29,352 bases of DNA from a virus, in the IMG/VR virus record IMGVR_UViG_3300032326_002694, positions 1-29,352 of that record; one strand, 5' to 3'. The translations under genes were made by a program, and so were the position numbers. Of this stretch, positions 15,025 through 22,379 are shown piece by piece (position 1 is the first letter of the stretch; each line of letters begins with the position of its first letter). The notes under the pieces are model-generated. The model saw only the letters and a program-made list of their open reading frames with translations, was not told the origin of the DNA and did not search any database.

Positions 15025-15273
15025 ATGCAACTCCGCAAAGGCATGACTATCGGCACCCGCACCGCTCCCGCCGTGCCGGCCGACATCGCCCCCATCATCT
15101 GCTGCGCCGCCGCGAAATGCCATGCCGCCCTGCGCTTGGCCACTCGCGAGCAGCTCATCGATGCGCACCGCTGGTGCGATCGAAACGGCGGCCACGGCAC
15201 CCGCCGGGCTTTCATCGCCAAGGAACTCCGCAAGCGAGCCCTGAATGAGGCCACGGAAGCGGAAATGAAATAA
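15025..15273 (+). CDS. Small hypothetical protein
   Basis: An 82-aa protein, MQLRKGMTIGTRTAPAVPAD, with IICCAAAKCHAAL (three Cys and a His) and a basic C-terminal helix (RRAFIAKELRKRALNEATEA). The cysteine cluster may bind metal, but it does not follow a standard CxxC spacing. It lies in the same orientation between gam and the next gene. Confidence 0.6.
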   Translation: MQLRKGMTIGTRTAPAVPADIAPIICCAAAKCHAALRLATREQLIDAHRWCDRNGGHGTRRAFIAKELRKRALNEATEAEMK

Positions 15274-15300
15274 CCCGCACCACTACCCCAGGACGACACC

Positions 15301-16005
15301 ATGAAACCAAAGACCTCCACCAGCTCCGCCCGCGTGCCCGCGCACCTCCAGGCAGCCCTGCATACCGGGCTTCGCGCCGGACGTAAAACGGCGGCGGGCA
15401 ACCTGCTCAGCAAGCTCCAAAAGGCCCGCCTCAGTCAGGAAGCCGCTGCGGCCTTCGCCCACCAGGAAAAGGTGGGGCTGGTGGAGGTGCCTTTTGGCAC
15501 CTCCCGCTCCGCCGCCATTGCCGAGTGGCGTCGCAAGCAGCTCGCCGAGGCCGGATTCCCCGCCAGCCTTACCGCCTGCACCAACCATCAGTTTCGCGGC
15601 ATCCGCGCGCACTTCGAAGTGCTTGCCGGGAAGGATGTCCAGGCATTCCGGAACTACATGCGCACCGGACGCGTGAAGGACCACGGTGCGGAAGAAGACA
15701 CCCACGAACGCCGCGAGGAACTCCGCGCCCTCATCCTCCGCGCCGTGCTCGAACACGCCGCCCGCATCACGCCCGGGAATGCGGAATACAGCCCCATGAT
15801 CGCCCACCGCGTCGCCGAGGCCGGGGGGATGCTCACGGCGGCTTACGTCGTCGCCATCGCCAAACAGAAATGCCGGGGCCGCGACCTGGCATCCCTCACC
15901 GCCGGCGAACTCGCCCAGATCCTCTACACCATCCGCAATCGGATTTCCGCCCGCGAGGGCAGGGGATCGAAGCGCGGACGCAACAAATCCCAACGCAAGA
16001 GCTGA
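15301..16005 (+). CDS. Hypothetical protein, middle operon
   Basis: A 234-aa basic helical protein (KTAAGNLLSKLQKARLSQEA, FRGIRAHFEVLAGKDVQAFRNYMRTGR, LTAGELAQILYTIRNRISAR) with a very basic tail (GRGSKRGRNKSQRKS). The position after gam is where GemA/gp16-type regulators often lie, but the sequence does not show that family's features clearly. The ATG follows the shared CAGGACGACACC leader. DNA or RNA binding is possible from the tail. Confidence 0.65.
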   Translation: MKPKTSTSSARVPAHLQAALHTGLRAGRKTAAGNLLSKLQKARLSQEAAAAFAHQEKVGLVEVPFGTSRSAAIAEWRRKQLAEAGFPASLTACTNHQFRGIRAHFEVLAGKDVQAFRNYMRTGRVKDHGAEEDTHERREELRALILRAVLEHAARITPGNAEYSPMIAHRVAEAGGMLTAAYVVAIAKQKCRGRDLASLTAGELAQILYTIRNRISAREGRGSKRGRNKSQRKS

Positions 16006-16008
16006 GCT

Positions 16009-16440
16009 ATGAGCGAACCTAACAAAAAAGCACCGATCCTGAAGCTCGCCAACGGACGCGAGGCGAAAACCGAACTCGTAGAGATCGCCCCTGGCCAGTG
16101 GGCAGTCGGAAACATCCACCCCGATGATGTCCCGCGCGTCGGCCTGGTCCGGCTCATGCGCCAAGTGGATGGCACCTACCTCCCGGTCCTGAAGCTCCAC
16201 TCGCAGTATGTCCGCATGACTCGCGACCTGGGCGAAAACGTCGGCCTCCATGGCCTGTCCTGGAAGAGCCTCTATCGCCTCATCGGCGCCGGCTTTGTCG
16301 AATCATCGCGACCCACGCCAAACGTCATCCTCGTCGATCTCGTTTCCCTGGCTGCCCACGTCGAGGCCGCCCGCGACCCTGAATTCTGGACCCCGCAGCG
16401 CCGCGCCATCTGGTCGCAGGCCTGCGCCGAGTTTCAATAA
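16009..16440 (+). CDS. Putative HTH-containing hypothetical protein
   Basis: A 143-aa protein. The segment GLSWKSLYRLIGAGFVESSR followed by NVILVDLVSLAAHVEAARDP looks like an excisionase/MerR-type HTH in which a resource-selecting helix is followed by a wing. The N-terminal half is beta-rich. It overlaps nothing but starts 3 bases after the upstream stop. A regulatory role is possible (inference). Confidence 0.6.
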   Translation: MSEPNKKAPILKLANGREAKTELVEIAPGQWAVGNIHPDDVPRVGLVRLMRQVDGTYLPVLKLHSQYVRMTRDLGENVGLHGLSWKSLYRLIGAGFVESSRPTPNVILVDLVSLAAHVEAARDPEFWTPQRRAIWSQACAEFQ

Positions 16441-16445
16441 ACCAC

Positions 16446-16831
16446 TCACCACTCACCGGACGACACCATGCCTAACAACGCGCTACCTTTTGAATCCTTC
16501 CGCGATGCCTGCGAAAAGGCCGTCTTTTATTACCCCCGCCCCTACGGTATCTACCACAAAGGAGAATGTTTCTGGGACGCGAAGCTGCCGAGAAAGAAGG
16601 GTTCTGTCGTCCGCTACTTCGAAGATCATAGCGGACCCTGTCTCAGCCTCGTGGTCCTCAGCCTGGACGGGGAATTCCTCTGCTGTGCGTTTCCGGTCTC
16701 ATGGGCCGAAAACGATCACCCCGCACAACACGAGGCCGCCGCCTACTGGGCAAGCCTTTCGCCTGAAGAGAAAGCCAAGCTGCTCGAACCCTAAACCTTC
16801 ACCACTCACCGGACGACACCATGCCTAACAA
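16446..16831 (+). repeat. 33-bp direct repeat spanning two gene starts
   Basis: Positions 16446-16478 and 16799-16831 are identical over 33 bases: TCACCACTCACC, then GGACGACACC, the ATG, and CCTAACAA. The two genes therefore share leader, ribosome-binding region and first three codons (MPN) but not the rest. Shorter versions of the leader (AGGACGACACCATG) precede the starts at 12527 and 15301. Confidence 0.85.
16468..16794 (+). CDS. Hypothetical protein
   Basis: A 108-aa protein (MPNNALPFESFRDACEKAVF, YYPRPYGIYHKGECFWDAK, SLVVLSLDGEFLCCAFPVSW). It looks like a small globular alpha/beta protein with an acidic helical end (LSPEEKAKLLEP). The start is fixed by the GGACGACACC leader. No family is recognised. 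Confidence 0.62.
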   Translation: MPNNALPFESFRDACEKAVFYYPRPYGIYHKGECFWDAKLPRKKGSVVRYFEDHSGPCLSLVVLSLDGEFLCCAFPVSWAENDHPAQHEAAAYWASLSPEEKAKLLEP

Positions 16832-17054
16832 AACCACTCCCGCCGTTGGCGAATGCTACATTTTCACCAGGCCGTATCACCGCTGGCGCGGATGCCGCGT
16901 GGCCGTCGCCGCTGTCCAGGGCGAGACCATCACCGTGGTCCTGCTCACGGCCCTGCAAACCATCCTCACGGATCTAGCCAAGGGCAAGACGCCAGCGCCG
17001 GCGATCAAGCTAGCGGTCACTGCGGACGAACTCTATCCGATCACTGCCCCATGA
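16821..17054 (+). CDS. Small hypothetical protein
   Basis: A 77-aa protein, MPNKTTPAVGECYIFTRPYH, with RWRGCRVAVAAVQGETITVVLLTALQ and LAVTADELYPITAP. It appears to be a small beta-barrel-like protein. It shares its leader and first codons with the preceding gene, and its stop overlaps the next ATG (ATGA). Confidence 0.6.
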   Translation: MPNKTTPAVGECYIFTRPYHRWRGCRVAVAAVQGETITVVLLTALQTILTDLAKGKTPAPAIKLAVTADELYPITAP

Positions 17055-17470
17055 CCATCGCCCAGAAAATCGCTCGCGGCCTGGCCGAAAGTTTCCAGCG
17101 CCGGGAAGGCCGTTTCAGCAAGTCGCCCGTGCTCAGCTCTGGCGACATGCAGGCACCCACGGACACTCCCTTCATCCTCGCCGAGCTGCACGCCGCGCAT
17201 TCCGAGGCGGTGCATGGTGACGGTCCCTTCCAGGCCATCGTCACGCCCCAAGCCGCTGCGGAGGAAAACACTCAGCCCATTTACCTGCCCTTGGCGAATG
17301 GCCTGCATGCCCGCGTCATCGTCCACATCGCTGCCGAGCCGCTGCCCACGCCCTTCGAGCGGCCGGAGATCCGCCCGCCTTACATGCGGGAAATCGAGGA
17401 GGTCGCGAAAGGCCTCCTCGCCCGCTCCTGGTCATTCACTCCCCACGGCACCCCCTTCGAGCATGAGTGA
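17051..17470 (+). CDS. Hypothetical protein
   Basis: A 139-aa protein from MTIAQKIARGLAESFQRREG, with LAELHAAHSEAVHGDGPFQA and a beta-rich QPIYLPLANGLHARVIVHIA, ending in helices. The start is set by the ATGA overlap with the upstream gene; the frame is open to 16853, but that part shadows the previous gene. It overlaps the next gene by 8 bases. Confidence 0.6.
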   Translation: MTIAQKIARGLAESFQRREGRFSKSPVLSSGDMQAPTDTPFILAELHAAHSEAVHGDGPFQAIVTPQAAAEENTQPIYLPLANGLHARVIVHIAAEPLPTPFERPEIRPPYMREIEEVAKGLLARSWSFTPHGTPFEHE

Positions 17471-17740
17471 CATCGCCCTCGCTGATTTGCACGCCGCCTA
17501 CTCTGCCCTGCTCATGGCGGAGGCCAATCTCATCGAGGCCATGCAGGCCGCGAAGCAGGACATCGCCGCGCCCACGCAAATCGCCCGCGCCATGCACCAC
17601 ATGAGCCGCGCGGGAACCATCCTCGCGACGGCCCCCAGAAAGCCCCCTCGCCGGGCTTCGCCGGGGGCAAAAACGCGCCGGAGGCCACCGCTCCAACGTC
17701 GGCTTTATCGACCCCCCCCCCCTCTAAAATCGCGATATGA
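17463..17740 (+). CDS. Small gene with an apparent single-base frame disruption
   Basis: From the ATG at 17463 the frame reads MSDIALADLHAAYSALLMAE and a helical Ala-rich continuation up to AGTILATAP (about 17636). It then turns into an implausible Arg/Pro sequence that would run through the next gene to 18095. Shifting by one base at the CCCCC run at 17632-17636 gives QKAPSPGFAGGKNAPEATAP, then TSALSTPPPSKIAI and a TGA at 17738-17740 that overlaps the next ATG (ATGA), as do most junctions here. The intended product is therefore about 92 aa. The disruption is a lost C, a sequence error or a frameshift signal. An 11-C run at 17712-17722 lies in the tail. Confidence 0.6.
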
Positions 17741-18063
17741 GCGAAAAGCGGAAATTCCCCCGAAAACTCGCCCTGGACGTGGTCCGCGAGATCCTCCCGC
17801 ATTTCCGCCCGGCCACGGTGCAACTCATCATTGCCGGCTCACTTCGCCGGGGCAAGGAACAAGTCGGGGACATCGAGATCGTCTATGTCCCCATCGTCGA
17901 AAATCGCCCCGCCACCGCTGCGACCTTGCTAGTGGCTACTCTGAACGAAATCCTGCACGAGCAACCTCTCCGCATTGTCGCCGTGACGGCAGCCATCCAA
18001 CTCATCGACCCCGTCATCCCCACCAAACCCGCACCCCCGGCTGGCCCGGCATTGCCAAACTGA
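17737..18063 (+). CDS. Minimal nucleotidyltransferase (DNA polymerase beta-like fold)
   Basis: A 108-aa protein with LIIAGSLRRGKEQVGDIEIV (residues 30-49). The GS-x-RRGKE-x-x-G-D-x-E pattern is the signature of the pol X/beta nucleotidyltransferase superfamily. Gly34-Ser35 contact the nucleotide, and Asp45 and Glu47 stand at the metal-binding D-x-D positions. The family in phages often has D-x-E. Only the core palm is present, with no fingers or thumb, so processive DNA synthesis is not expected; it may nucleotidylate a partner or be inactive. The tail is Pro-rich. Confidence 0.7.
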   Translation: MSEKRKFPRKLALDVVREILPHFRPATVQLIIAGSLRRGKEQVGDIEIVYVPIVENRPATAATLLVATLNEILHEQPLRIVAVTAAIQLIDPVIPTKPAPPAGPALPN

Positions 18064-18066
18064 GAT

Positions 18067-18279
18067 ATGCCACGCCATTTCCAATCTTACGCTGAACTCC
18101 GCGCTCACGCACTCGATATCAAGATCCAGGCCATCGAGTTCTACAAAGCCAAGGATACCTTGTTCCCCGACCAGCCTCGCCGCGAAAGGTTTAGAAATTG
18201 CATCATGCTGGTGGCGGACATCTGGTTTCGCCTGGGACCGCAGTCTTTTGAAGACGGCACCATTATCTATCTTCCATGA
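18067..18279 (+). CDS. Small hypothetical protein
   Basis: A 70-aa protein, MPRHFQSYAELRAHALDIKI, followed by FYKAKDTLFPDQPRRERFRN and a C-terminal SFEDGTIIYLP. It begins 3 bases after the nucleotidyltransferase stop (GAGATATG start context, also seen at 25518) and overlaps the MuF-like gene start by 4 bases. No family is recognised. Tight coupling with the nucleotidyltransferase suggests they act together, but no function can be assigned. Confidence 0.58.
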   Translation: MPRHFQSYAELRAHALDIKIQAIEFYKAKDTLFPDQPRRERFRNCIMLVADIWFRLGPQSFEDGTIIYLP

Positions 18280-19877
18280 AAGCCACTGCCACCATCACCC
18301 CCATGCCTCATGCCGAGGGCGCGAAGTTCTTGCGGAACAAACCCGCCATCACCCGCGCCATCTTCGACACCTTGCCGAATGAACTTCGCGCCCGCGCCCT
18401 GGTCATCACCGGCATCGAGGCACTGGACGTGGTGGCCCGCATCCGCGACCGCATCGCCGAGCTGCCCCTGGGCGCGGACTATGAGGACATCAAGGCCGAC
18501 ATCCTCGCCGAAATGTCCCCATTCCTCATCACCAGCACCGATCCAGACGAGCGCGCCAAACAAACCTCCGCCGCCCGCCGCCGTGCTGAAATGCTCCTGC
18601 GCATGCACGGCTGGCAGACCTACGCCCGGACTCAGCATGCCCTCATGGAGGCTCATGCCGATGCCTTCCCCTACCGCCAGTATCTGAGCAGCGAGGACGG
18701 CCGCGTCCGCCCCACTCACGAAGCTCTCAACCGCAAGATCCTCCCGGCCAACCATCCATTTTGGGAAAACCACACTCCGCCCTGGGAATTCGGCTGCCGC
18801 TGCGATTGCGTGCCGCTCACCCAAGACGAGGTCGATGAGATCCGCGCCGCCGAAAGCAGCAAGCCCCCCGAGGACAAGGAAGTCCTGCCCGATGCCCAGC
18901 TCCGCGAGATCGAGCTAAACCAGCGCATCGTCAAACCCGGTGGCCAGGGCTTCCTCGACCTCCGCACCCCGCGTGAGCGGGACGGCGAGGGCTATGAGTG
19001 GCGACCAGGAGACGATGTCTTGCCCATCGATCAGATCCTTTCCCGCTTCGGCCCTGCCGAGCGTGCCACCTGGGAAGACTACGCCGCCCGCCAGCGCCTC
19101 GACGATGGCCGGACCCTCCTCGATTGGCTCCTTGCTGGCCGCGCCCCCACGCCTGCCAATGTCCCCGCCGCCCCCGCTCCCCAGGCACCGACACCGGCGG
19201 CCGCGCCCGCGCCCGCTCCCGCGCCCCGTGTCCCTGCACCGGCACCGCCGTCCGCCGCCGCGCCTGCCCAGCCGGCCAACCGCAAAGCCCCCGTGAGCGA
19301 TGCCCTCAAGCTCAAGATCCGGGACAAATCCCAGGTCAAAATCGCGCTCGATGCCATCGACAGCGTCCACGACGATGGAGTCCTCCCCGAGATCCCCCTG
19401 GATGGCCAGCCCGGCAGCGACCCCGGCACCCTCGGGGCCTACACCCGGCAAGGCCCGGCAGCGGTGAAAATCAGCGTCCGCTCCAAGGGCATGCGAGCCG
19501 CCCTTACCACCGTCCATGAGGTCGGTCATTTCCTCGATCACCAGGCCTTTGGCAACGTAGGCCTCATGTCCAGCGAGATCCGGGGCACGGACATCTGGGA
19601 CATCGTGGAAATCGCCATCGGCACGCCCACCGTGCAGGAGATCCCGAACTACTACGGCCCCCGTTCGGACTACACCTCCTACCTCCTCCGCCGGCGCGAA
19701 ATCTGGGCACGCGCCTATGCTCAATACATCGCCGAGGAATCAGGCGATGCCACCTTGCTTTCCCAGCTCAATGCCACCCTCCTGGGTGCCCACAACCTCA
19801 CGCAGTGGCCTGCCCAGGAGTTTGCTCCCATCCGCCAGGCCATCACGGATCACTTCAAAAAGCTCAACTGGAAATGA
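18276..19877 (+). CDS. MuF-type head morphogenesis protein fused to a zincin (HEVGH) domain
   Basis: A 533-aa protein in three parts. Residues 1-200 are the MuF minor head domain, with GRVRPTHEALNRKILPANHP, WENHTPPWEFGCRCDC at 163-178, as in Mu gpF. Residues about 290-335 are a Pro/Ala linker. Residues about 340-533 contain TTVHEVGHFLDH (HExxH at 414-418) and, 57 residues on, REIWARAYAQYIAE, whose Glu475 could be the third zinc ligand of a gluzincin. MuF C-terminal extensions of this kind are known as polymorphic toxins carried in virions. The zincin might instead process head proteins. A small acidic gene overlaps its stop. Confidence 0.8.
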   Translation: MKATATITPMPHAEGAKFLRNKPAITRAIFDTLPNELRARALVITGIEALDVVARIRDRIAELPLGADYEDIKADILAEMSPFLITSTDPDERAKQTSAARRRAEMLLRMHGWQTYARTQHALMEAHADAFPYRQYLSSEDGRVRPTHEALNRKILPANHPFWENHTPPWEFGCRCDCVPLTQDEVDEIRAAESSKPPEDKEVLPDAQLREIELNQRIVKPGGQGFLDLRTPRERDGEGYEWRPGDDVLPIDQILSRFGPAERATWEDYAARQRLDDGRTLLDWLLAGRAPTPANVPAAPAPQAPTPAAAPAPAPAPRVPAPAPPSAAAPAQPANRKAPVSDALKLKIRDKSQVKIALDAIDSVHDDGVLPEIPLDGQPGSDPGTLGAYTRQGPAAVKISVRSKGMRAALTTVHEVGHFLDHQAFGNVGLMSSEIRGTDIWDIVEIAIGTPTVQEIPNYYGPRSDYTSYLLRRREIWARAYAQYIAEESGDATLLSQLNATLLGAHNLTQWPAQEFAPIRQAITDHFKKLNWK

Positions 19878-20038
19878 CCATCCGCACCATCCTCGAAGCC
19901 TTCTCCAAAGGCGAAACCACCCGCGCCCAAGCCCGCACCGATCTCATGAGCCTCGGCATGACCGGCGAGGAAGCGGACCACACTCTTTTCATCGAGTCCG
20001 GCGGCGATGATGTCATCGACCTCGATGAGCAACCCTAA
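19874..20038 (+). CDS. Small acidic protein coupled to the MuF-zincin gene
   Basis: A 54-aa protein (MTIRTILEAFSKGETTRAQA, RTDLMSLGMTGEEADHTLF, IESGGDDVIDLDEQP). Its ATG overlaps the MuF-zincin stop as ATGA. Size, acidity and coupling are what one would expect of an immunity protein or a virion chaperone, but no family is recognised and both roles are inference. Confidence 0.6.
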   Translation: MTIRTILEAFSKGETTRAQARTDLMSLGMTGEEADHTLFIESGGDDVIDLDEQP

Positions 20039-20051
20039 CCAATCCACCAAC

Positions 20052-20216
20052 ATGGACGAACCCGACATCGACGGCTGGAACGAGGAAGAGGATGAGGACT
20101 ACTGCGACGACACCGTGGACATGACCGATTGCGGAATGCACTACGATGATGGCTTCAACTTTGCCTGCGATTTAATTGGGTCAGAGCAATGCGAGTTCTG
20201 CCCAAATCGCCGATGA
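20052..20216 (+). CDS. Small acidic Cys-rich protein (putative zinc-binding)
   Basis: A 54-aa protein, MDEPDIDGWNEEEDEDYCDD, then TVDMTDCGMHYDDGFNFACD and SEQCEFCPNRR. Five cysteines and a histidine (C-x-x-C end) suggest a small metal-binding fold. An alternative ATG at 20025 would add nine residues. The stop overlaps the following ATG at 20213. Confidence 0.55.
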   Translation: MDEPDIDGWNEEEDEDYCDDTVDMTDCGMHYDDGFNFACDLIGSEQCEFCPNRR

Positions 20217-20476
20217 ATTATTACAAGAACCAGAGCATGACATCCATCCTCGAACTCGCCCCGCTCGCGAAACTTCACTGGCTCATCGCCGTCATGGCCC
20301 TCGTGCTCGGTTTTCTGGCCATTCTGCTCGCGACATCCATCGCCGCCTTCTTCGTGCTGGACCGCATCATCGGCACCTGGCTGGAACGAACGAAAGAAGT
20401 CTGGGCATTCATCGACTACCTCCGCCATCGGCAGGACTTCAAGGCATGGAAAAAAGAAAGGAAATCCACCCCATGA
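20213..20476 (+). CDS. Single-span membrane protein
   Basis: An 87-aa protein. Residues about 18-52 (LHWLIAVMALVLGFLAILLA, then TSIAAFFVL) are hydrophobic, long enough for one or two spans, followed by a charged amphipathic tail (RHRQDFKAWKKERKS). The ATG at 20213 overlaps the preceding stop; a second ATG at 20237 is possible. It could serve lysis or membrane export, but the function is unknown. Confidence 0.55.
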   Translation: MNYYKNQSMTSILELAPLAKLHWLIAVMALVLGFLAILLATSIAAFFVLDRIIGTWLERTKEVWAFIDYLRHRQDFKAWKKERKSTP

Positions 20477-20550
20477 AAACCGCCTGCCTCATCATCATGA
20501 CGGTCGGCCCCTGGATGGCCGCTTATGCCTTTGGCCGCTACTTCTCATGA
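20473..20550 (+). CDS. Very small membrane peptide
   Basis: A 25-codon frame, MKTACLIIMTVGPWMAAYAF, ending GRYFS. The ATG overlaps the previous stop and the TGA overlaps the methyltransferase ATG, both as ATGA, a pattern used throughout this operon. It is hydrophobic enough to span a membrane. Translation is plausible but unproven. Confidence 0.4.
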   Translation: MKTACLIIMTVGPWMAAYAFGRYFS

Positions 20551-21395
20551 ATCACGGACTCATCCCCTATGTGGGCGGCAAACACCGCTTGGCCAAGCGC
20601 CTGGTCGAGCTGTGCGCCGTGGAACCGGCAAACACCTTCATCGATGTCTTCGGCGGATCCGCCGCCGTCACCCTCGCCGCTGGTGATCGCTTCGGGAAGC
20701 TCATCTACAATGATGCCGATGGCGACCTCGTGAACCTTTTCCGCGTGGTCTCCGTGCCGGACTCCCGCGCCCGGCTCTTCCGCACCCTCCGCTGGCTTCC
20801 ACCGTCCCGCCGTGTTTTCGAGGAGGACTATGAGCAATACGTCGCCGGCGGGTTTTCGTTCCATGCCGTCGCGGATCCCATCGAGCGCGCCCGCAAGACT
20901 TTCTATCGCCACTGCTTCGCCTTTGGCGGCAAAGTGCGCTCTGGCGGCTTCGCCATCAGCCCCGGCGATCGCGAGCGGATCAAGGAAGTCGCGCGCTATC
21001 GAAACACTCTCCAAAAGCTCGCCCGGGTGGGGAATCTCTTTCGCCAGGTCATGATCGAGAACCTCCACTACTCCGAACTCATCCGCATCCACGGCCGCCG
21101 CCGCGAAGCGGTATTGTTCATCGATCCTCCTTACTTTGGCTCGGAAGGATATTACTCGCGGACCTTCGGCGCCGGCGATCATGCGTTCCTGGCATCCCAA
21201 CTTGCTGCAGTCCCCGCCCGCGTCGTCTGCACCTATTACGATTGCCCCCAGGTCCGCGCTCTCTACGCCGGGCCGCAGTGGAAATGGATACCGCTCCAAG
21301 CCACAAAAAACAGTGCCTTCACGCGGGGGAACAAAGTCATCAGCACTGAAACCGTCATCATCAAAGAAGCCGCGCAAGAAAGGACAAAGATATGA
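20547..21395 (+). CDS. Dam-like (D12 class) adenine-N6 DNA methyltransferase
   Basis: A 282-aa protein. SAM-binding motif I is FIDVFGGSAAV (31-41), followed by IYNDADGDLVNLF, and the catalytic motif IV is FIDPPYFGSEGYY (DPPY at 193-196). The intervening target-recognition part includes FYRHCFAFGGKVRSGGF. This is the D12 (EcoDam/T4 Dam) fold that methylates adenine in a short DNA site, often GATC. No restriction enzyme is adjacent, so it is an orphan phage methylase that could protect phage DNA or affect regulation. Confidence 0.88.
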   Translation: MNHGLIPYVGGKHRLAKRLVELCAVEPANTFIDVFGGSAAVTLAAGDRFGKLIYNDADGDLVNLFRVVSVPDSRARLFRTLRWLPPSRRVFEEDYEQYVAGGFSFHAVADPIERARKTFYRHCFAFGGKVRSGGFAISPGDRERIKEVARYRNTLQKLARVGNLFRQVMIENLHYSELIRIHGRRREAVLFIDPPYFGSEGYYSRTFGAGDHAFLASQLAAVPARVVCTYYDCPQVRALYAGPQWKWIPLQATKNSAFTRGNKVISTETVIIKEAAQERTKI

Positions 21396-21748
21396 AATTG
21401 AAAAGCAGATTGGCGGGTTCACTGCAGCGACTTCTTCTGTGGATTTTGGGGCATCGCGAGCGGCGGCAAATGCAAGTCATCCTCGGCGGCATGGCGGCGG
21501 TCCACGCTGACAACGCCTCCCGCATGGTGGCGGATCAAGGAGGGGACATGCCGAAATGCAAGCCGAAGCTCGGCACGCACTACTGCGAACGATGCGGGCG
21601 CGATGTGACCACGAACAACGCCAGAAGCTCTGCGTGTCCCTCGATCCCGCCAGAGCGCCGATGGAAGATGACTTACCCGCCGCATTGTCCACGGAACGAT
21701 CCAGCGATGGCGCGGCGCGCTGGAGATCGAAATCAAATTGACGGCTGA
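21392..21748 (+). CDS. Hypothetical protein with zinc-ribbon-like motif
   Basis: A 118-aa frame starting MKLKSRLAGSLQRLLLWILG, overlapping the methylase stop. It contains HYCERCGRDV (C-x-x-C) and a second pair further on. The first 30 residues are basic and amphipathic. Base composition turns less GC-rich around here. A real gene is likely but not certain. Confidence 0.5.
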   Translation: MKLKSRLAGSLQRLLLWILGHRERRQMQVILGGMAAVHADNASRMVADQGGDMPKCKPKLGTHYCERCGRDVTTNNARSSACPSIPPERRWKMTYPPHCPRNDPAMARRAGDRNQIDG

Positions 21749-21809
21749 TCGCCGTCGTCCATCCGCGTCTTGTTCATCCTTGCCCGATTCACCGAAAACC
21801 AACCGGAAA

Positions 21810-22379
21810 ATGACAACGACACTTGTGCGAAAGACATGGGGAGAACGCGAAGGCGTTACGCTCGAACTGCTGGAAAGATTCACGAAGGCCGGAGATCCGC
21901 GCTTCGGGAAAGTGCAATGCGTGTGGAGCTATCGCGGCGACTGCACCGAGACTGGAGACCGTCGCCTGCGTGCAACGATGCCCGAGGGGGCCTATGAGCA
22001 CTACCACTGGAACACCGTGGCATGCAATGGCGGAGTGCTCGTCTGCGTGCCTCGCTGGAAGTCGAGCGAGGAGCGAGGCGAAAGCGTTGGACTCCGCGCA
22101 CCCTACTGGTGGGCAATGTCAGAGATCGCCGCCGCCGAACCAGACCCGGCACTCGGAATCCGCCCGGCCAATGCGAAAGAGATCGCGGACGTGGTGCCGC
22201 AAACGCAAGAGATCCTCTCCGCGCTCCCCGGCCTGGAATACATGCGGATCGCCAAGGTGGGATTCTACAGCACCGCCAGCAAGGGCCGGAAGTTCGACAA
22301 GGCTCCGCAGGACGTGCGCTTCTTCCGCTTTGCTGCGGGATACGGGTGCGTCTCAATCAGGAAGGACGACGCCGAATGA
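21810..22379 (+). CDS. Hypothetical protein (cargo region)
   Basis: A 189-aa protein from the ATG at 21810 (MTTTLVRKTWGEREGVTLEL), with FTKAGDPRFGKVQCVWSYRG, YWWAMSEIAAAEPDPALGIR and YGCVSIRKDDAE. The frame is open to a TTG at 21738, but the extension is low-complexity. No domain is recognised; Trp-rich segments suggest a globular protein. It lies between phage head genes and looks like accessory DNA. Confidence 0.55.
   Translation: MTTTLVRKTWGEREGVTLELLERFTKAGDPRFGKVQCVWSYRGDCTETGDRRLRATMPEGAYEHYHWNTVACNGGVLVCVPRWKSSEERGESVGLRAPYWWAMSEIAAAEPDPALGIRPANAKEIADVVPQTQEILSALPGLEYMRIAKVGFYSTASKGRKFDKAPQDVRFFRFAAGYGCVSIRKDDAE

Noticed and set aside
17712-17722. 11-C tract as a classical phase-variation switch
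   Set aside because: In the sensible frame the tract lies only a few codons from the stop, so length changes would barely affect the product; the real frame problem is at the earlier C-run.
17741-18095. Continuation of the 17463 gene through the nucleotidyltransferase
   Set aside because: It would overlap a well-supported gene out of frame and has an implausible Pro/Arg composition; a frame disruption explains it better.
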